A stretch of 64,000 bases of DNA, taken from contig CM072161.1 in NCBI GenBank assembly GCA_036850595.1, positions 6,159,905 to 6,223,904 of the forward strand. Direction: 5' to 3'. Below, piece after piece: positions 26,111 to 36,939 of this stretch (within the stretch, counting starts at the first letter, position 1; the number at the start of each line of letters is the position of its first letter). The notes below the pieces were generated by a model, which saw only the letters and a list, made by a program, of their open reading frames with translations, was not told the DNA's origin and searched no databases. Both the position numbers and the translations under genes were made by a program. Source of the stretch: Rhyacichthys aspro. Lineage: Eukaryota > Chordata > Actinopteri > Gobiiformes > Rhyacichthyidae.

Positions 26111-28869
26111 TGTCTGTGAGCACAAGGTCCTACGAAGCTAAATGAGTTATTGAACACATGGGTATAAGAAATGTGAGGCATAAAACTTCTTATTTATAGT
26201 ATTTATAAACGTTGCAGTGTGAGAAAATGATGATTACTTAGTTTAGAAATAGTTGTATACTTTCCAAAATTAATTACTTGTGTCTACGTGTTTTATTGGT
26301 GTTTTGTATTTAGCATAATCACTGCTGTGCAATTCAGTAGTAACAACCAAGCATACTGTATGTGATTAAATCTGCAATAATGTGTTGGCAGAGCAATAGA
26401 TCATTTTTAATTTAGAGACAGATTTTACCTTTGCAAAAATCACAAAAACGTAAATGTAAACTCGTTTTGGCCTTCTGTGTATTTGGCCTTGCCGTCATTG
26501 AATAGTGGACTTTCTTCCAGATGAAGGACACCACCGCTGAAAGATATGTCGCAAATGAAATAAGACATTTTACTGCTACACTCATGCTTTTTAATTTACA
26601 GCTAGGTCATAGAAATGTAAAAGACTTGGCTGCGATAAAATGGCGTGTGCGAATGTTTACGGAGAGTGTAAAAGAAAAAGGTGTCGCAGCACAACACGGG
26701 GCTTAGTCTGCTTAACGATAACAGAAAATCGTCAGGTAACCCCACAGTTACCTCCCTGACCTTGGCTCGCTCACTGTAGATGAGCTCTACCTTTGTGAAG
26801 AATTACCCATATTCATCATCCGCACATATGAGCTGGGATAAACACTCCTAATGTGAAGGTCTGTGTTGTTCTGCTTCATAAAGTCCTAACGCCAGTTGGC
26901 TTTTCAGTATGCGGCTCTCTCCGTACTCATATTATGGGCTCACTTCCCCAGAGAATTTCAATTTTCCATTGAAAAACGTTGTTCTTCACCGTTAATTACA
27001 GTAGGCCAATGTTTTCTCTCACCCCATAATTACAATTCAGAAAACAATTACATATCATTCAGGCAGCATGATTACCTCCTGTCACTCCAGCCTCCCGTGT
27101 CATAATTTAATATTTTGCTCAATGATCACTCAGAGGATTCATAAAGGCAAAAGAGGCTGCCACTTATAGTGCATTTCCTAATCATCAGCCACTCGGCTTG
27201 CCCGTCTGGGTAGAGCCAGGCGCTGAGCTTTGACAATGTGCCATTAAGCCATCCACGGACCCACTCTTACAGACACTGGGTGATTAATGTCTTCTCCTTT
27301 CCCATTTAGTCCTCAAATAATGAACCTGAATTAACAAGGGCTTGCTCCAGGTGATGAGACGCAAACAACCACTATTTCTGTAACACAAATGCAAAAGTAG
27401 CTGATGTGGGGCAAAACCACTGGGCACACCAGTCTGTGTTTTACACTGAAGAGGAACATATGGAAGAAAAATCAAGCTTGATGAGGATTAGAACCCTATT
27501 AGTGTTCTGAAATTAAAAGCACCTTGGGCATAATTACCACAGAAAAACAAGGGGCTCCTGCTACTCACATGCTTCAATGCAAGAAAGACACAGCAGCATT
27601 CAAACAATGCTGCCCTGTCAGTATGTAAACTCTTGAGTATTTGAAGGTTAATAAAATGCATAGCACGGGTGGGAATTTACATTTCATTCCCAAAGTGGCA
27701 TTCTATTGTGAGAAGTCAAAGAACAAGGTTTTACATGCTGTGACATTTATGGTTTGTACCTCCATCATTTTTCAATTTTGGCAGCACTTTGACGTCCCTG
27801 TCAGGATGTTTGGAGATGCAGCATGTGTGAATGTCATGTCACGCATAAAATTGGATTACATTTAGCTGCAGAAGTGAGTCAGGTATTAAAGTTCCAGGAC
27901 TTAAAAAGTCAGCCTATAAGATAAACAAGCATGATTGCAGTGGCTCTGCCGCATTGTGTTATCACAGCTCCACTGATGGTTGTGTACTGCGACCCGAGTT
28001 TTCTAAAGCATCCAACTCTATACTTACTGAAGACCTTTCAATGTGATAAACAAACCTAGAAGAAACAGAGAAGGGAAAAGTTTTTAGAAGGGAAGAAATA
28101 ACAACTCATAGCTGAGAGACATTGATGTATGCAGGTGTTTACAATGCAAAGTGGAAAGTGACAGCGGTAAGGACACACATGATATTTAAACTTTCAAAAT
28201 ACACCCCCTCTTATTATTAAAGGCTATGTAACGCTACTTAAGAAGGTTTAAATGGCGGTCCCTGCACGATAAACTAAAGCACCTGTGACATTTCAAGGGT
28301 TTTTGGCAGATACATTTACATACATTTATTAGCAGAAGTTGACATTCAAACATTCAACATTCAAACTTGCCATTGTTTTGAAGATGTATGAGCTCTGTGA
28401 CCGAGATATGATCCTGATTGATTTAAAACCAACGCACGCTGTCAACGTTTCTGAGGTGCATTAAATATCTAAATAAATAGAAACAAACCACGTGAAAAAG
28501 AAAGTGTTCTTCAAGTTACCCGCGCAAGACCTAAACCTTATATGATTAAATAAAAAATAATAATTTCAGAATACATTCAATGCAAAAACTGTACCAAGCT
28601 GCTAATACTTACAATATCTCATTTATGTGGCAAGGTACAAAACAAAAACACTCAAGACAAACACAAAGGACATTCAAAGTTCCCAATTTCAAAATTTTAC
28701 TTAGACATTGCTTTTTATTTAATGGAAGCAGACCTCATAACAACATAATAGCCCACCAACATTGAGTATCATCTGCTGTGTGTTAACATTTTCCATCCAA
28801 ACAGTCTCACAAACTCTGATCTATTATTTCTTTGTATGATTTTTGTCCAATTTAATTTACTCTATTACA

Positions 28870-28877
28870 GATTACAG
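28870..28877. repeat. Left target-site duplication, GATTACAG
   Basis: Eight bases identical to 29558-29565 flank the hAT-type element. A perfect 8-bp duplication is the signature of hAT insertion. Confidence 0.85.
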
Positions 28878-29557
28878 CAGGTTTGGGCAATTATTTTTCT
28901 CCAAGGGCCACATTAGAACCTGGGACTCCTGTGGAGAGCCGGGCCAACATGTTCAACTCACTTATACTCAATAAAACACCTATTGTTTGGAGTTGAAACT
29001 ATAAGCAAAAATATGGAACTATAAGCCAGTGTTACAGCTACATCTTCCTCTGTTTTAGATCCACTTTTTTTCATTTTGTTCTAAAACCAGGCCTGGCTCA
29101 ACATGTGTCTGAGACCTGAGAAAATGACTCAAAAAACACTGAAGTTAAGTCTAGTCAGCTGCAGAAAAACACTAATGATAACAGCTCCTTCCTCTGTGCG
29201 GCGGCTTCCAAACAAGACCTAAACCAAGGAATCAGAATTGATCCTTAACTTTTACCAGGCACATAATACACTTTTAACAGTAACAGTCTATTCCAGCTTC
29301 AACACCACACACAAATACCTGCCTAATAATCAGCTGACAGAACACATGCAGTTTATGAACAGAGTGAAAAGATTTGTGAGTGTTTTATTATTGTTGACAC
29401 TAATTGGCAAAGAGTCTTCGAGTGCCTTCAAAATAAAAGTATCCAGTTTGTATTATGCTCTTTACATGGTCTACACTCTTGGATGAATTCCTTTTCTGAT
29501 ACAGCCTCCTGAGGGTCAGACAGGGGTGGGTCGAGGGCCTGATGATGCCCAGGTCTG
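28878..29557. mobile_element. Non-autonomous hAT-type DNA transposon, 680 bp
   Basis: The left end starts CAGGTTTGGGCA and the right end, read on the minus strand, starts CAGACCTGGGCA: 9 of 12 bases agree, with three transitions. Identical 8-bp duplications (GATTACAG) sit immediately outside both ends. The subterminal text, with AAGGGCCACATT and GAGAGCCGGGCC on the left and AGGCCC on the right terminus, is the style of hAT elements widespread in fish genomes. The interior is AT-rich and has no transposase-like reading frame; the longest frame (29238-29486) shows no transposase motif. The copy must have been mobilised in trans. The clean duplication shows the ends are intact. Confidence 0.85.
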
Positions 29558-29565
29558 GATTACAG
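29558..29565. repeat. Right target-site duplication, GATTACAG
   Basis: Perfect copy of 28870-28877. Confidence 0.85.
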
Positions 29566-29589
29566 ACTACTTGCCTGTTTTATGTTTAA

Positions 29590-29757
29590 TGGATAAGATA
29601 AGATATATTTATTTGTCTCCCTTGTGAGAAATTTGTCTTGGAAGAGAGGCGATGCAGCAACAAAATCAACAAAAGTCAACAAAATAGACACAGTCAGTAA
29701 CAATAATTACATAAAAGACAGGACAAAAACAATAAATACCTGTACATCAAATTTGTT
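29590..29757 (-). repeat. Probable LINE 3'-end fragment
   Basis: The segment opens with a GATAAGATAAGATA microsatellite followed by TTTATTTGTC and AAATTTGTCTTGG, then an A-rich stretch with repeated ACAAAA and CAACAAAA words. Many fish LINE/SINE 3' ends show this arrangement when read on the minus strand. No reverse transcriptase frame is present. It lies about 30 bp from the hAT element end. The family is not determined. Confidence 0.4.
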
Positions 29758-32700
29758 TTGTGTGTGCAAAACATAACACACAGACTTCAAGACCAGACCA
29801 AATGTTGTGCTACGATGCTTTCGACGCTCTTCAACTTTTTAAAAAGTCTCTTGATACTTTTCTACCACAGAGAAGCTTCTGGTTGTGTGCTTCCTTCTGC
29901 TGAAGTCTCTCAATTATTTGAAGAAGCCGTAGCAAAGTAAACTTTTCACAAAACGCCATTGACATTTTGGAGGGTTTCATTGGGCCCTGAAGATGGGAAC
30001 ATTTCACTTCACACAGCAGCTCTTGGTCTGAAGTGAATGTCTCGGCTCTTTAGAGACAGGAGAGACTGTTTTGGCGCAGAAGGGCAGGATATGGTCAGTG
30101 AGTTCTCCTGCTGTCAAGGTGTGCAATGTGTATGTCATAATGAAGGGGTACCACTGGATCCCATGGATAACACCCAGTCAAAGCTCTATCTAGAAATGTT
30201 TATTACATGCTGTTTTATGCTGATTCCCTTTTAACACATGAGAATAGAGAATGTTGAATGTTGTCTTTGAAGTGTTTTAAGTGGTTTGAGAAGAAGTGCT
30301 GTTAGATTTCTTTTATGAAGCAGTTTGTTCATTTTACTTCCCTCAGTAATTACTGGTTAAGATGGAAAGGGTCTGGGGTCTGGAGATGTGCCGCAGACCT
30401 GAAAAATCGGCAACATATTGATCATGGATGATTGTAGACAGCATGTAAACGCATTAGCATCAAGTTTTGCTGCAAAAAGAAGGATTGTAGCTCAAAATCG
30501 TGGCACAAAATCATTGTCATAAAGAGTTGACGTATGTTTGACCAATGTAGCAGTCTCCTGTGTCTTGGAAAATAATGGAAGCACTCTGCAAAATAGGATT
30601 TGTAAAACTGACTTTTTAATGCCTAATCTTCAGGCTTCATGAGAAAAAGACCAAAAGGCATAGAAATCACTGATATCACGAAAGCATGTTATAAATGAAT
30701 ATTAAAGTTGTTTGGAAAATGATACATGTTTCTAGTAATGAGAATAATTTTCTTGTGAATAACTCCAACATGTCCCCAGTCAGTCGGCAGCTTACATAGA
30801 TGGTATATAATAAACTCAGCATATAGGGCAAATAAAAAAAAAATGTATGGAGGTAGATGATTTTGACTTGGTCATTTTAAAAGCAGCTCTCATGGTGAAA
30901 CGTTTAAGCTCCACTGTTATAATGTCTATTTCAAACAGCAGCCTAACAGTAAAAGTTTAATTTTCTCCCTAAAGTAAGTTCCTGAGAAGTGTCTTTGTGA
31001 AGAGATTCGAGGAGGTCCATTCTTCTGCCCTATTTCATGTTCTGGGGCTCCTCTGTCAGCTGAATACTGTTCGGTGAGTGTTAAAGATTGCTGGGCTTTG
31101 GGGGACGGTCTAAGAAGTAGCTAATTTTCCCACTCCAGCCAATCTCTCTGAAGCACCGGTCGAGGCCCTTTGCTGGGCACCCTTTTGGAGAAGCCTTCCA
31201 GATTGCGTGGTGTAAGTTCTCACTGAAAGCCTATTATTAATGGAAAGGTCAAAGCGGGGTGGGTGGTTAGATTGTAGCGAGGAGATACTGTCAGTTCTCA
31301 GCGCTTTGCTTCGGGAGCACATGGGATAAAAAGAAAGAGGCAACCACAGTAAAGTTTTAGCCCATTACTGCACCATTGTACTGTCTTCAAAAGGCTAAAA
31401 TCCATAGACAATTATGTTGAAATGTTGCCGTAGACACACTGTCAACTTCATGTTTTGATTGCTTCTTTTTTCACCCACAACAAGGACAAATGTTTCAAAT
31501 AATTTTCTCCAGTTGTGTCCTTCAGTGTTAGGTCTCCTCTGAAGCTCATAATTACTTCCTGTATTTAATTAGCAGGATATTTTCACTGGAACTAATAGGA
31601 ATGAATGGACATATCTTTGTGGTCCGTCACTATACTCTATCATTGCCCATTATTGGCAAAAAATAATTAAAGTACAGTCTCAGGCAGCTATTTTGTACCA
31701 AACTAGATAAGGAATCCCACACAGTCTGCCTTTGATAGCCAACCATAAGTTGCAAATATTTCTCTGTAGTTCATTTGTACTCCTCAAATTCAAGGAGGTA
31801 CTTGAACAGTTCGCTGATTGCCTCTGCAAGAAAGCATATTGACATTCACAGGAAATGAGAGTATGAGATAATAGGTGTTTTGGGAAACAGCGCAGCCATG
31901 GAAACTAGGGAGGCATAATTGCTCAAAACAATATGTCATCTCATATATGCTGGTGCATATTGCAACTGTGCTTTTAATAGGTTCGGAGGAAAACAGCAGA
32001 TACTCATCAGCTGTGTTTCTGCCATGCTTTAATTTTGGATCCACTGTCAAACAGTGATGGTCGGTATCCACTGTTACACCTCTTTCAAACGTAGCTTACA
32101 TCACTGCGGATGTGACCTGTTAGGAATGTCATCTTAACTTTCCAAACTTATCTCTCTCTTTGTAAACATCCATCTGCCAGCACACATTTATCTTTGTTTG
32201 CCGAGAATCTTCCCTTACTGTCTCGCTCCTTTCAGGCATCCGCCTCATTTTATGTACCACCATCTATTTTAACTGTCGTGACAAGGTTAATGGCCTCATA
32301 AATGTCTGTGTCTGAGAAATCCCTGGGGCAGGATTTCTTCACCGGAGGAGTTTTCACTTTGTTTGGCATTGACTGCTGGAGGAGGGTCCCCTGCTTTGAT
32401 CTCACTATTGTTCAGTTAAGTGAATGTTGAGAGCTCGACACAGAGATGGCAGCACTCTGCCCAATTCTGAGCCATTTGTGTCAAGGTGTCTGAGTCTCAC
32501 TGCGAGATGGGAACAACTGTTTTGCCCCCTCAGGTGTTTGAAGACATTACAGAGATTGAGCAGCAGCTTCTTATGCAACATTTTTACCCAAAATCTATTA
32601 AGCAGTTGTATATGAGTAAAGTGCATTCTGTCAATATGTTTGTGTTTTTGGCTCTCACAGCTCTGGGGAAGAAGGGGATTATTCAAATAGGTTGCATTGC

Positions 32701-35700
32701 CATTAAGTGCTGCAAACTGTGACTCTCTGTCACTGGTAAATGAATAAATGGATATGAATGGGTTGTTACTTCACTGGTGCATTAATCATGTTAGAGATGC
32801 AGATTACATCTCAGCACGCTTGCATTAATAATTCATCACATTTTTATATAGAATAGCATTGTTTCAAAATGCAGTGTTTGGGTAAAAAGGCACCTACACT
32901 GTTCTGGAGGAGTTGTGATGAGGTGGCGCTCTTGTATTAGAATGCTAGTTGTGGAGCAGTGATGGCTGGGGAGGATGATTAGTAACAGCCTGGAGCTTTC
33001 TCACTCGCCTTTAATCAAGTGTTCTGACAGAAAGCTGCTGTGCCTGTTAAGAAATGCTTGTTGTTTTGTTGCAGTGATATATTTTTATTTAAATGTGACT
33101 GGAGGGTGGCCTCAACTGGGAAGATAAAACACTATCTCTTTGCTAGCTCTGGATTGTGCGATTGCCTCCACGGCACGCTGAGTTCTCACCCCCTCTGGTC
33201 CTCGCACAGCCTGAACTGTTTGGCCACCGAGCAGTTTTCGGCAAAGATGACCAGGGAACAGGGAATACAGATGCACCGCTTCAACTACTGTCACCTTGGA
33301 CTCAACCTTGCTACCGCTATTAGGAAAAACAACTCTTCCTCAGGTGACAAACTGGGACAAATGGCTTGGGCTCTTGTGATAAGCATCGGCTGTCGGCTGT
33401 CAGCAGGGACCGCATCATGTCTCTATCCTGCAAGACACCGTCCAAGAACTCTTCTGTGTTTGTTTCTGAGTGGAAGTCTAAGGTGAAATGGAGCATTTTA
33501 TTGTACCGTGTAGGAAAATTATGTCTGACTCAATATAATCAATCTGCACTAAGCCATTTTATGACAATTCATTCAATGGCATAGGTTAAAAATGGCTTTT
33601 AAACGAAGAAGTTGGCTTTTATGTGTGAACTGAGGATCTTGTGTAAAACTGTGGGTCTTTTCTGGGTCTGTAAAAAAAAAATCTTTGGGAAAACACTTCA
33701 TTTCCTGACGTAATCCTGCTGTTTTTAATCAAGGGCAGTGGTTTCTTAAGCTCCAGGGACTTCATAAGACTGGCCTGTCCACAGCGATGAACATTTGATT
33801 ACAACAGAACGAGCATAACACTCCGCCGTCCTCAGTCTGTTATCTCTTTCTGTGTGTGCTTGTAATATCTGCCTTAATGAGGATGTGACTCCAGTAATTT
33901 AGGCCCTAGTTTTAAAGTGGCAGTAGCAGGAACAAAGAATTTCATCAAACAAGAACGCTGTGGAAAAGAAGTTACCAAAATAATGGAACACGTCAAAGAT
34001 AACACACTAAAAGCAATAAACTAAAAGACTAATAAAATAAACACACGCGCTGGAGACCGTTTCTATTTAGAGACTCACCTGATGAGTGTCTTTCAATTAT
34101 TTAGCTCCCCAGGCGCATCACAGGATCTGTATCACATCTGAGAACTCCCTGGAAATAATGGCATAGTGAGAAAAACATTGCCCAAAGCAAACCTTAAACA
34201 AACCCCGGAATTCAGTTTTATAATTAGACATACACTGTAAAATCCATTATGTTAGATTAAACTGTTTTTACAGGGATACATATATAGAATTTCTTTGAGT
34301 GCAACTGACTGAAGTCCATTCATTCAGTGCAGCTCGGAACATTTACCGAAAAAGGCCCCATTAAGAAGATTTATTTCATTATGTACGAGAAGTGTGTGTT
34401 GGATTTGATTAAGATGTTTATTCTGACTGATTAACCTCTGCAGTGATTTTTTTCAGCACAAGTGTCTGAAAACGTAATAAGATAATTAATAGTTGTTAAA
34501 ACAAAGGCAATAAACAACACACCACCTGCAGAAAAGGTAGATTTGGCAGTCATTTGTGATGGTCAGTGCTTTCCACAAACTGTGCACACTAAAATATTCA
34601 TGTCTATTGCGGTTGTAAATCATCCATTTGAAGGTTTCCATTTTTCACCACACTTCCAAGTGCTGAGAACAGGGAAGCCGCACACAAAACACTAAAATGC
34701 AAGCAGCTGGTGGCAAAAATATCAAGGATCCCTGGCTATTCCATTAGGACATGGTCACAAAGTTCAATATCCTCATTTACAAATGCTCCCAACAGCCAGT
34801 ATTGAAATGTGTGGTAACAGATGACCTGTAATCCCCGCTGGGATACACAATCCAACACAGTCAATTGTAATTTGGTGGCACTACAGGAAAAAAGAAAGCT
34901 TCTTTTGTTAGTCTTAGCGAGCTTTATCTGTCTGTTTCCAATTACAGCGTGTGAGCCCCGAGATGACATGCCCAAAAGACAATCCTTTGCCAAGTGTGGT
35001 GCCTTCATTAAATGTCCTAATACATATGCAGGGCTGATAATGGAAGAAACGTCTGCATTTGTAACTGTTTGCTTGAAATGATCACATCATGTTTTTTCTG
35101 TCTGTACTTTTTGGCAACGACGGATGTTGTCTTTAACACCATATGGTACAAAACACATTAGTCAGCCATTTTAGTGTCGTTCCCAGGTTTACACAGTGTT
35201 CCTGTTAGAATGAATACTTCAACAGGTGATGCCTTTTTTAGTGAAATGGAGCAAATTAAACCGATCATTATGTCTTGTGGAACAGGAACTTGAGAGATGC
35301 CATGATAGTGTTTCTAACGTCGACAGAATAGCTTGGAAAAGTGTTATGACGTACGAGTTATTCCCCCGGCAGACACCATTCTGCGAGAGCACCTCGTATA
35401 TGCGTTAGAAGCCCTTATCGACTGAAATACAATCTTTGCCCCTGCTTTCTAACAGGCCTTGATCTGTTGTTTTTATATGCAATCTGCCGCAATGATATTA
35501 TTATTGTAGGTAATATTGCAGCTATTACAAACCTCGCCTGGGGTAAGAAAAACTGTCAGAGCCCACTTGAGCCTCATTGAATACATAGCTGCTGGAGCAC
35601 TGAGCTACGTTAATTGAGTTGTTATCTAAATTTGCATCAATAACGAACTACAACAAATGAACAGTGCTCGTTAATCTATAAAGTGCCAGAAGAAATACTG

Positions 35701-36739
35701 GCTGCGCGTGGCGGCGATTACTTGAGGGAATGGGGGATCCAAATGTGTGGCTGCATAAATACGCAGCTGCCAGCTCATGTTTGCAATTCTAATGTCGAAG
35801 GATATCAGTGGCCGCGCCGGAACATCCTCCCATTTTTAAAGTGCCAATACAAACATGTTAACAAAATCTATCCCGAGCAAGCTGTGAGGCAGGCCCCAGC
35901 TGTGGAGCGAGGGATCTACGGAAGCTGCTGCGAGACGGACAGACCACAAACTCTGTCATGTAGGAAACTGACACAGCCTAGCACCGAGGCGAAGGATGAA
36001 AATAAGCACATGTGGGGATATTTTCTTATTGTAGGGTTGAGGCCGCTGTGCCTAGAGGCTGACTATCACATCCATTCATCATTGGGCTGCCTCTCCTCGC
36101 TGCTTCCTCGCTGCACTAAAAGTGTTTTCGAATGGACCGGCCCGCTTCCTGAGCTGAACAGCACATCAGACTCGCTCAACTCTTAGAACACCCGTAGAAC
36201 AGCGAGGTAACCTTTGCCGAGCTGGAGAAGATTTTCTGCGGCTGATCGGAAGGACATCTTGTGTCAAATCATACGTTGGCACTTTACGAATGATGATATT
36301 TGAGTGAGATAATCGCTCAAGGACAGCTTAGTGATAGAGAGATCTCAACGGCTCTCCTTCGAACAGGCCGTGGTGACCTTTCAGTAATGGTTGCTGCAGC
36401 GTCAGCACAAAACAGATGCCCTTAAAGAAGGTACAGAGGCTCCAGGTTTTGCTGCATTGTTGTTGAGAGGTTGCCTCAGAGGGCACTGGGACATTCTGAG
36501 GTGATACACATTGCCCTGGGCAGTTTATAGTTGAATAAATCGGCTTATTATCTGTTAAAAGCAGCTACTAAAATTGATTATTCATCTAAAGAGGCATTTC
36601 AGTATTTTATGGTACTGAAAGGACCTTGAACATTTTGTATTATATTTGCTGAGTCTTTTTAAGCATTGTTCTGGCTCAAGCCTGTAAAGTAAACAAAGCA
36701 ACCAGTGTATTTAGTCTTTTGATCTTGTTTCTTTAATTA
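29758..36739. other. Intronic stretch, mostly unannotated
   Basis: AT-rich unique-looking DNA. A GC-richer block at about 31110-31330 retains several CpGs (CACCGGTCGAGG near 31155, TTGCTTCGGGAG near 31305) and could be regulatory. A short inverted motif (ACACTGTAAAA near 34229 and TTTTTACAGGG near 34265) resembles miniature-element ends but is too short to call. The 34.9-36.4 kb part is treated separately. Confidence 0.35.
34900..36420. promoter_or_regulatory. Cluster of candidate conserved non-coding elements
   Basis: Over about 1.5 kb, repeats are absent and CpGs are unusually well kept, for example AACGTCGACAGAA near 35317, GACGTACGAG near 35348, GGCGGCGATTACTTG near 35710 and GGCCGCGCCGG near 35810. 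A + frame of 167 codons covers 35683-36186, but it starts at GTG, has no ATG-led equivalent of that length and resembles no family, so I read it as chance openness in slowly evolving non-coding DNA. Several adjacent enhancers are the simplest reading; an unrecognised exon remains possible. Confidence 0.4.
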
Positions 36740-36745
36740 TATCTT

Positions 36746-36927
36746 TTTTTTTTTTTGATTATTTTTTGTGCTTTGCAGCCTTTATTGATAGTTAGCAGGA
36801 GCTGGACAGGAAATGGAGTGAGAGAGAGAGTGGGGAATGACATTGGGCAGATGACCCGACTGAGGTTTGAACCCGGGTCTCCCGAGTGCTGGGCGTGTGC
36901 TTTACCTGAGCTGACGGGGGCACCCCT
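36746..36927 (-). repeat. tRNA-derived SINE, minus strand
   Basis: Read on the minus strand, the head shows an RNA polymerase III A-box-like segment (TCAGCTCAGGTAAAGCA, plus 36898-36914) and a B box GGTTCAAACC (plus 36864-36873), spaced as in a tRNA. A body with a CT-rich tract follows, then CTATCAATAAAGG and an A-rich tail (plus-strand T-run about 36744-36756). This head-body-ATAAAGG order is a common teleost tRNA-SINE layout. Possible 7-bp target duplications, ATATCTT, lie at 36739-36745 and 36933-36939. It is not a functional tRNA gene: the cloverleaf arms do not pair properly and the body continues past the tRNA part. Confidence 0.75.
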
Positions 36928-36939
36928 CTTCAATATCTT

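Larger units (their letters stand above)
12721..28869. other. Long intronic stretch without recognisable transposons
   Basis: About 16 kb of AT-rich single-copy-looking sequence. It contains the candidate regulatory blocks listed separately (15540-15900, 18685-18930, 25430-26110), an A-run at about 14042-14055 and a short CA repeat near 19291-19304. No inverted-repeat-bounded element, SINE, RNA gene or convincing exon was found on either strand. Confidence 0.4.

Noticed and set aside
28878..29557. An encoded hAT transposase
   Set aside because: The interior has only short frames, and none shows a zinc-finger, catalytic or dimerisation motif of hAT transposases.
34229..34275. Tiny inverted-repeat element with ACACTGTAAAA ends
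   Set aside because: Only about ten bases match between the ends, there is no clear target duplication, and the span is under 50 bp.
35683..36186. Longest + reading frame (167 codons) as a gene
   Set aside because: It begins with GTG, not ATG, shows no domain, signal or repeat pattern I recognise, and has no convincing splice sites. It is better explained as open non-coding sequence within a candidate conserved block.
36860..36927. A functional minus-strand tRNA gene
   Set aside because: A and B boxes are present, but the cloverleaf stems do not pair consistently and a SINE body with ATAAAGG tail follows directly.
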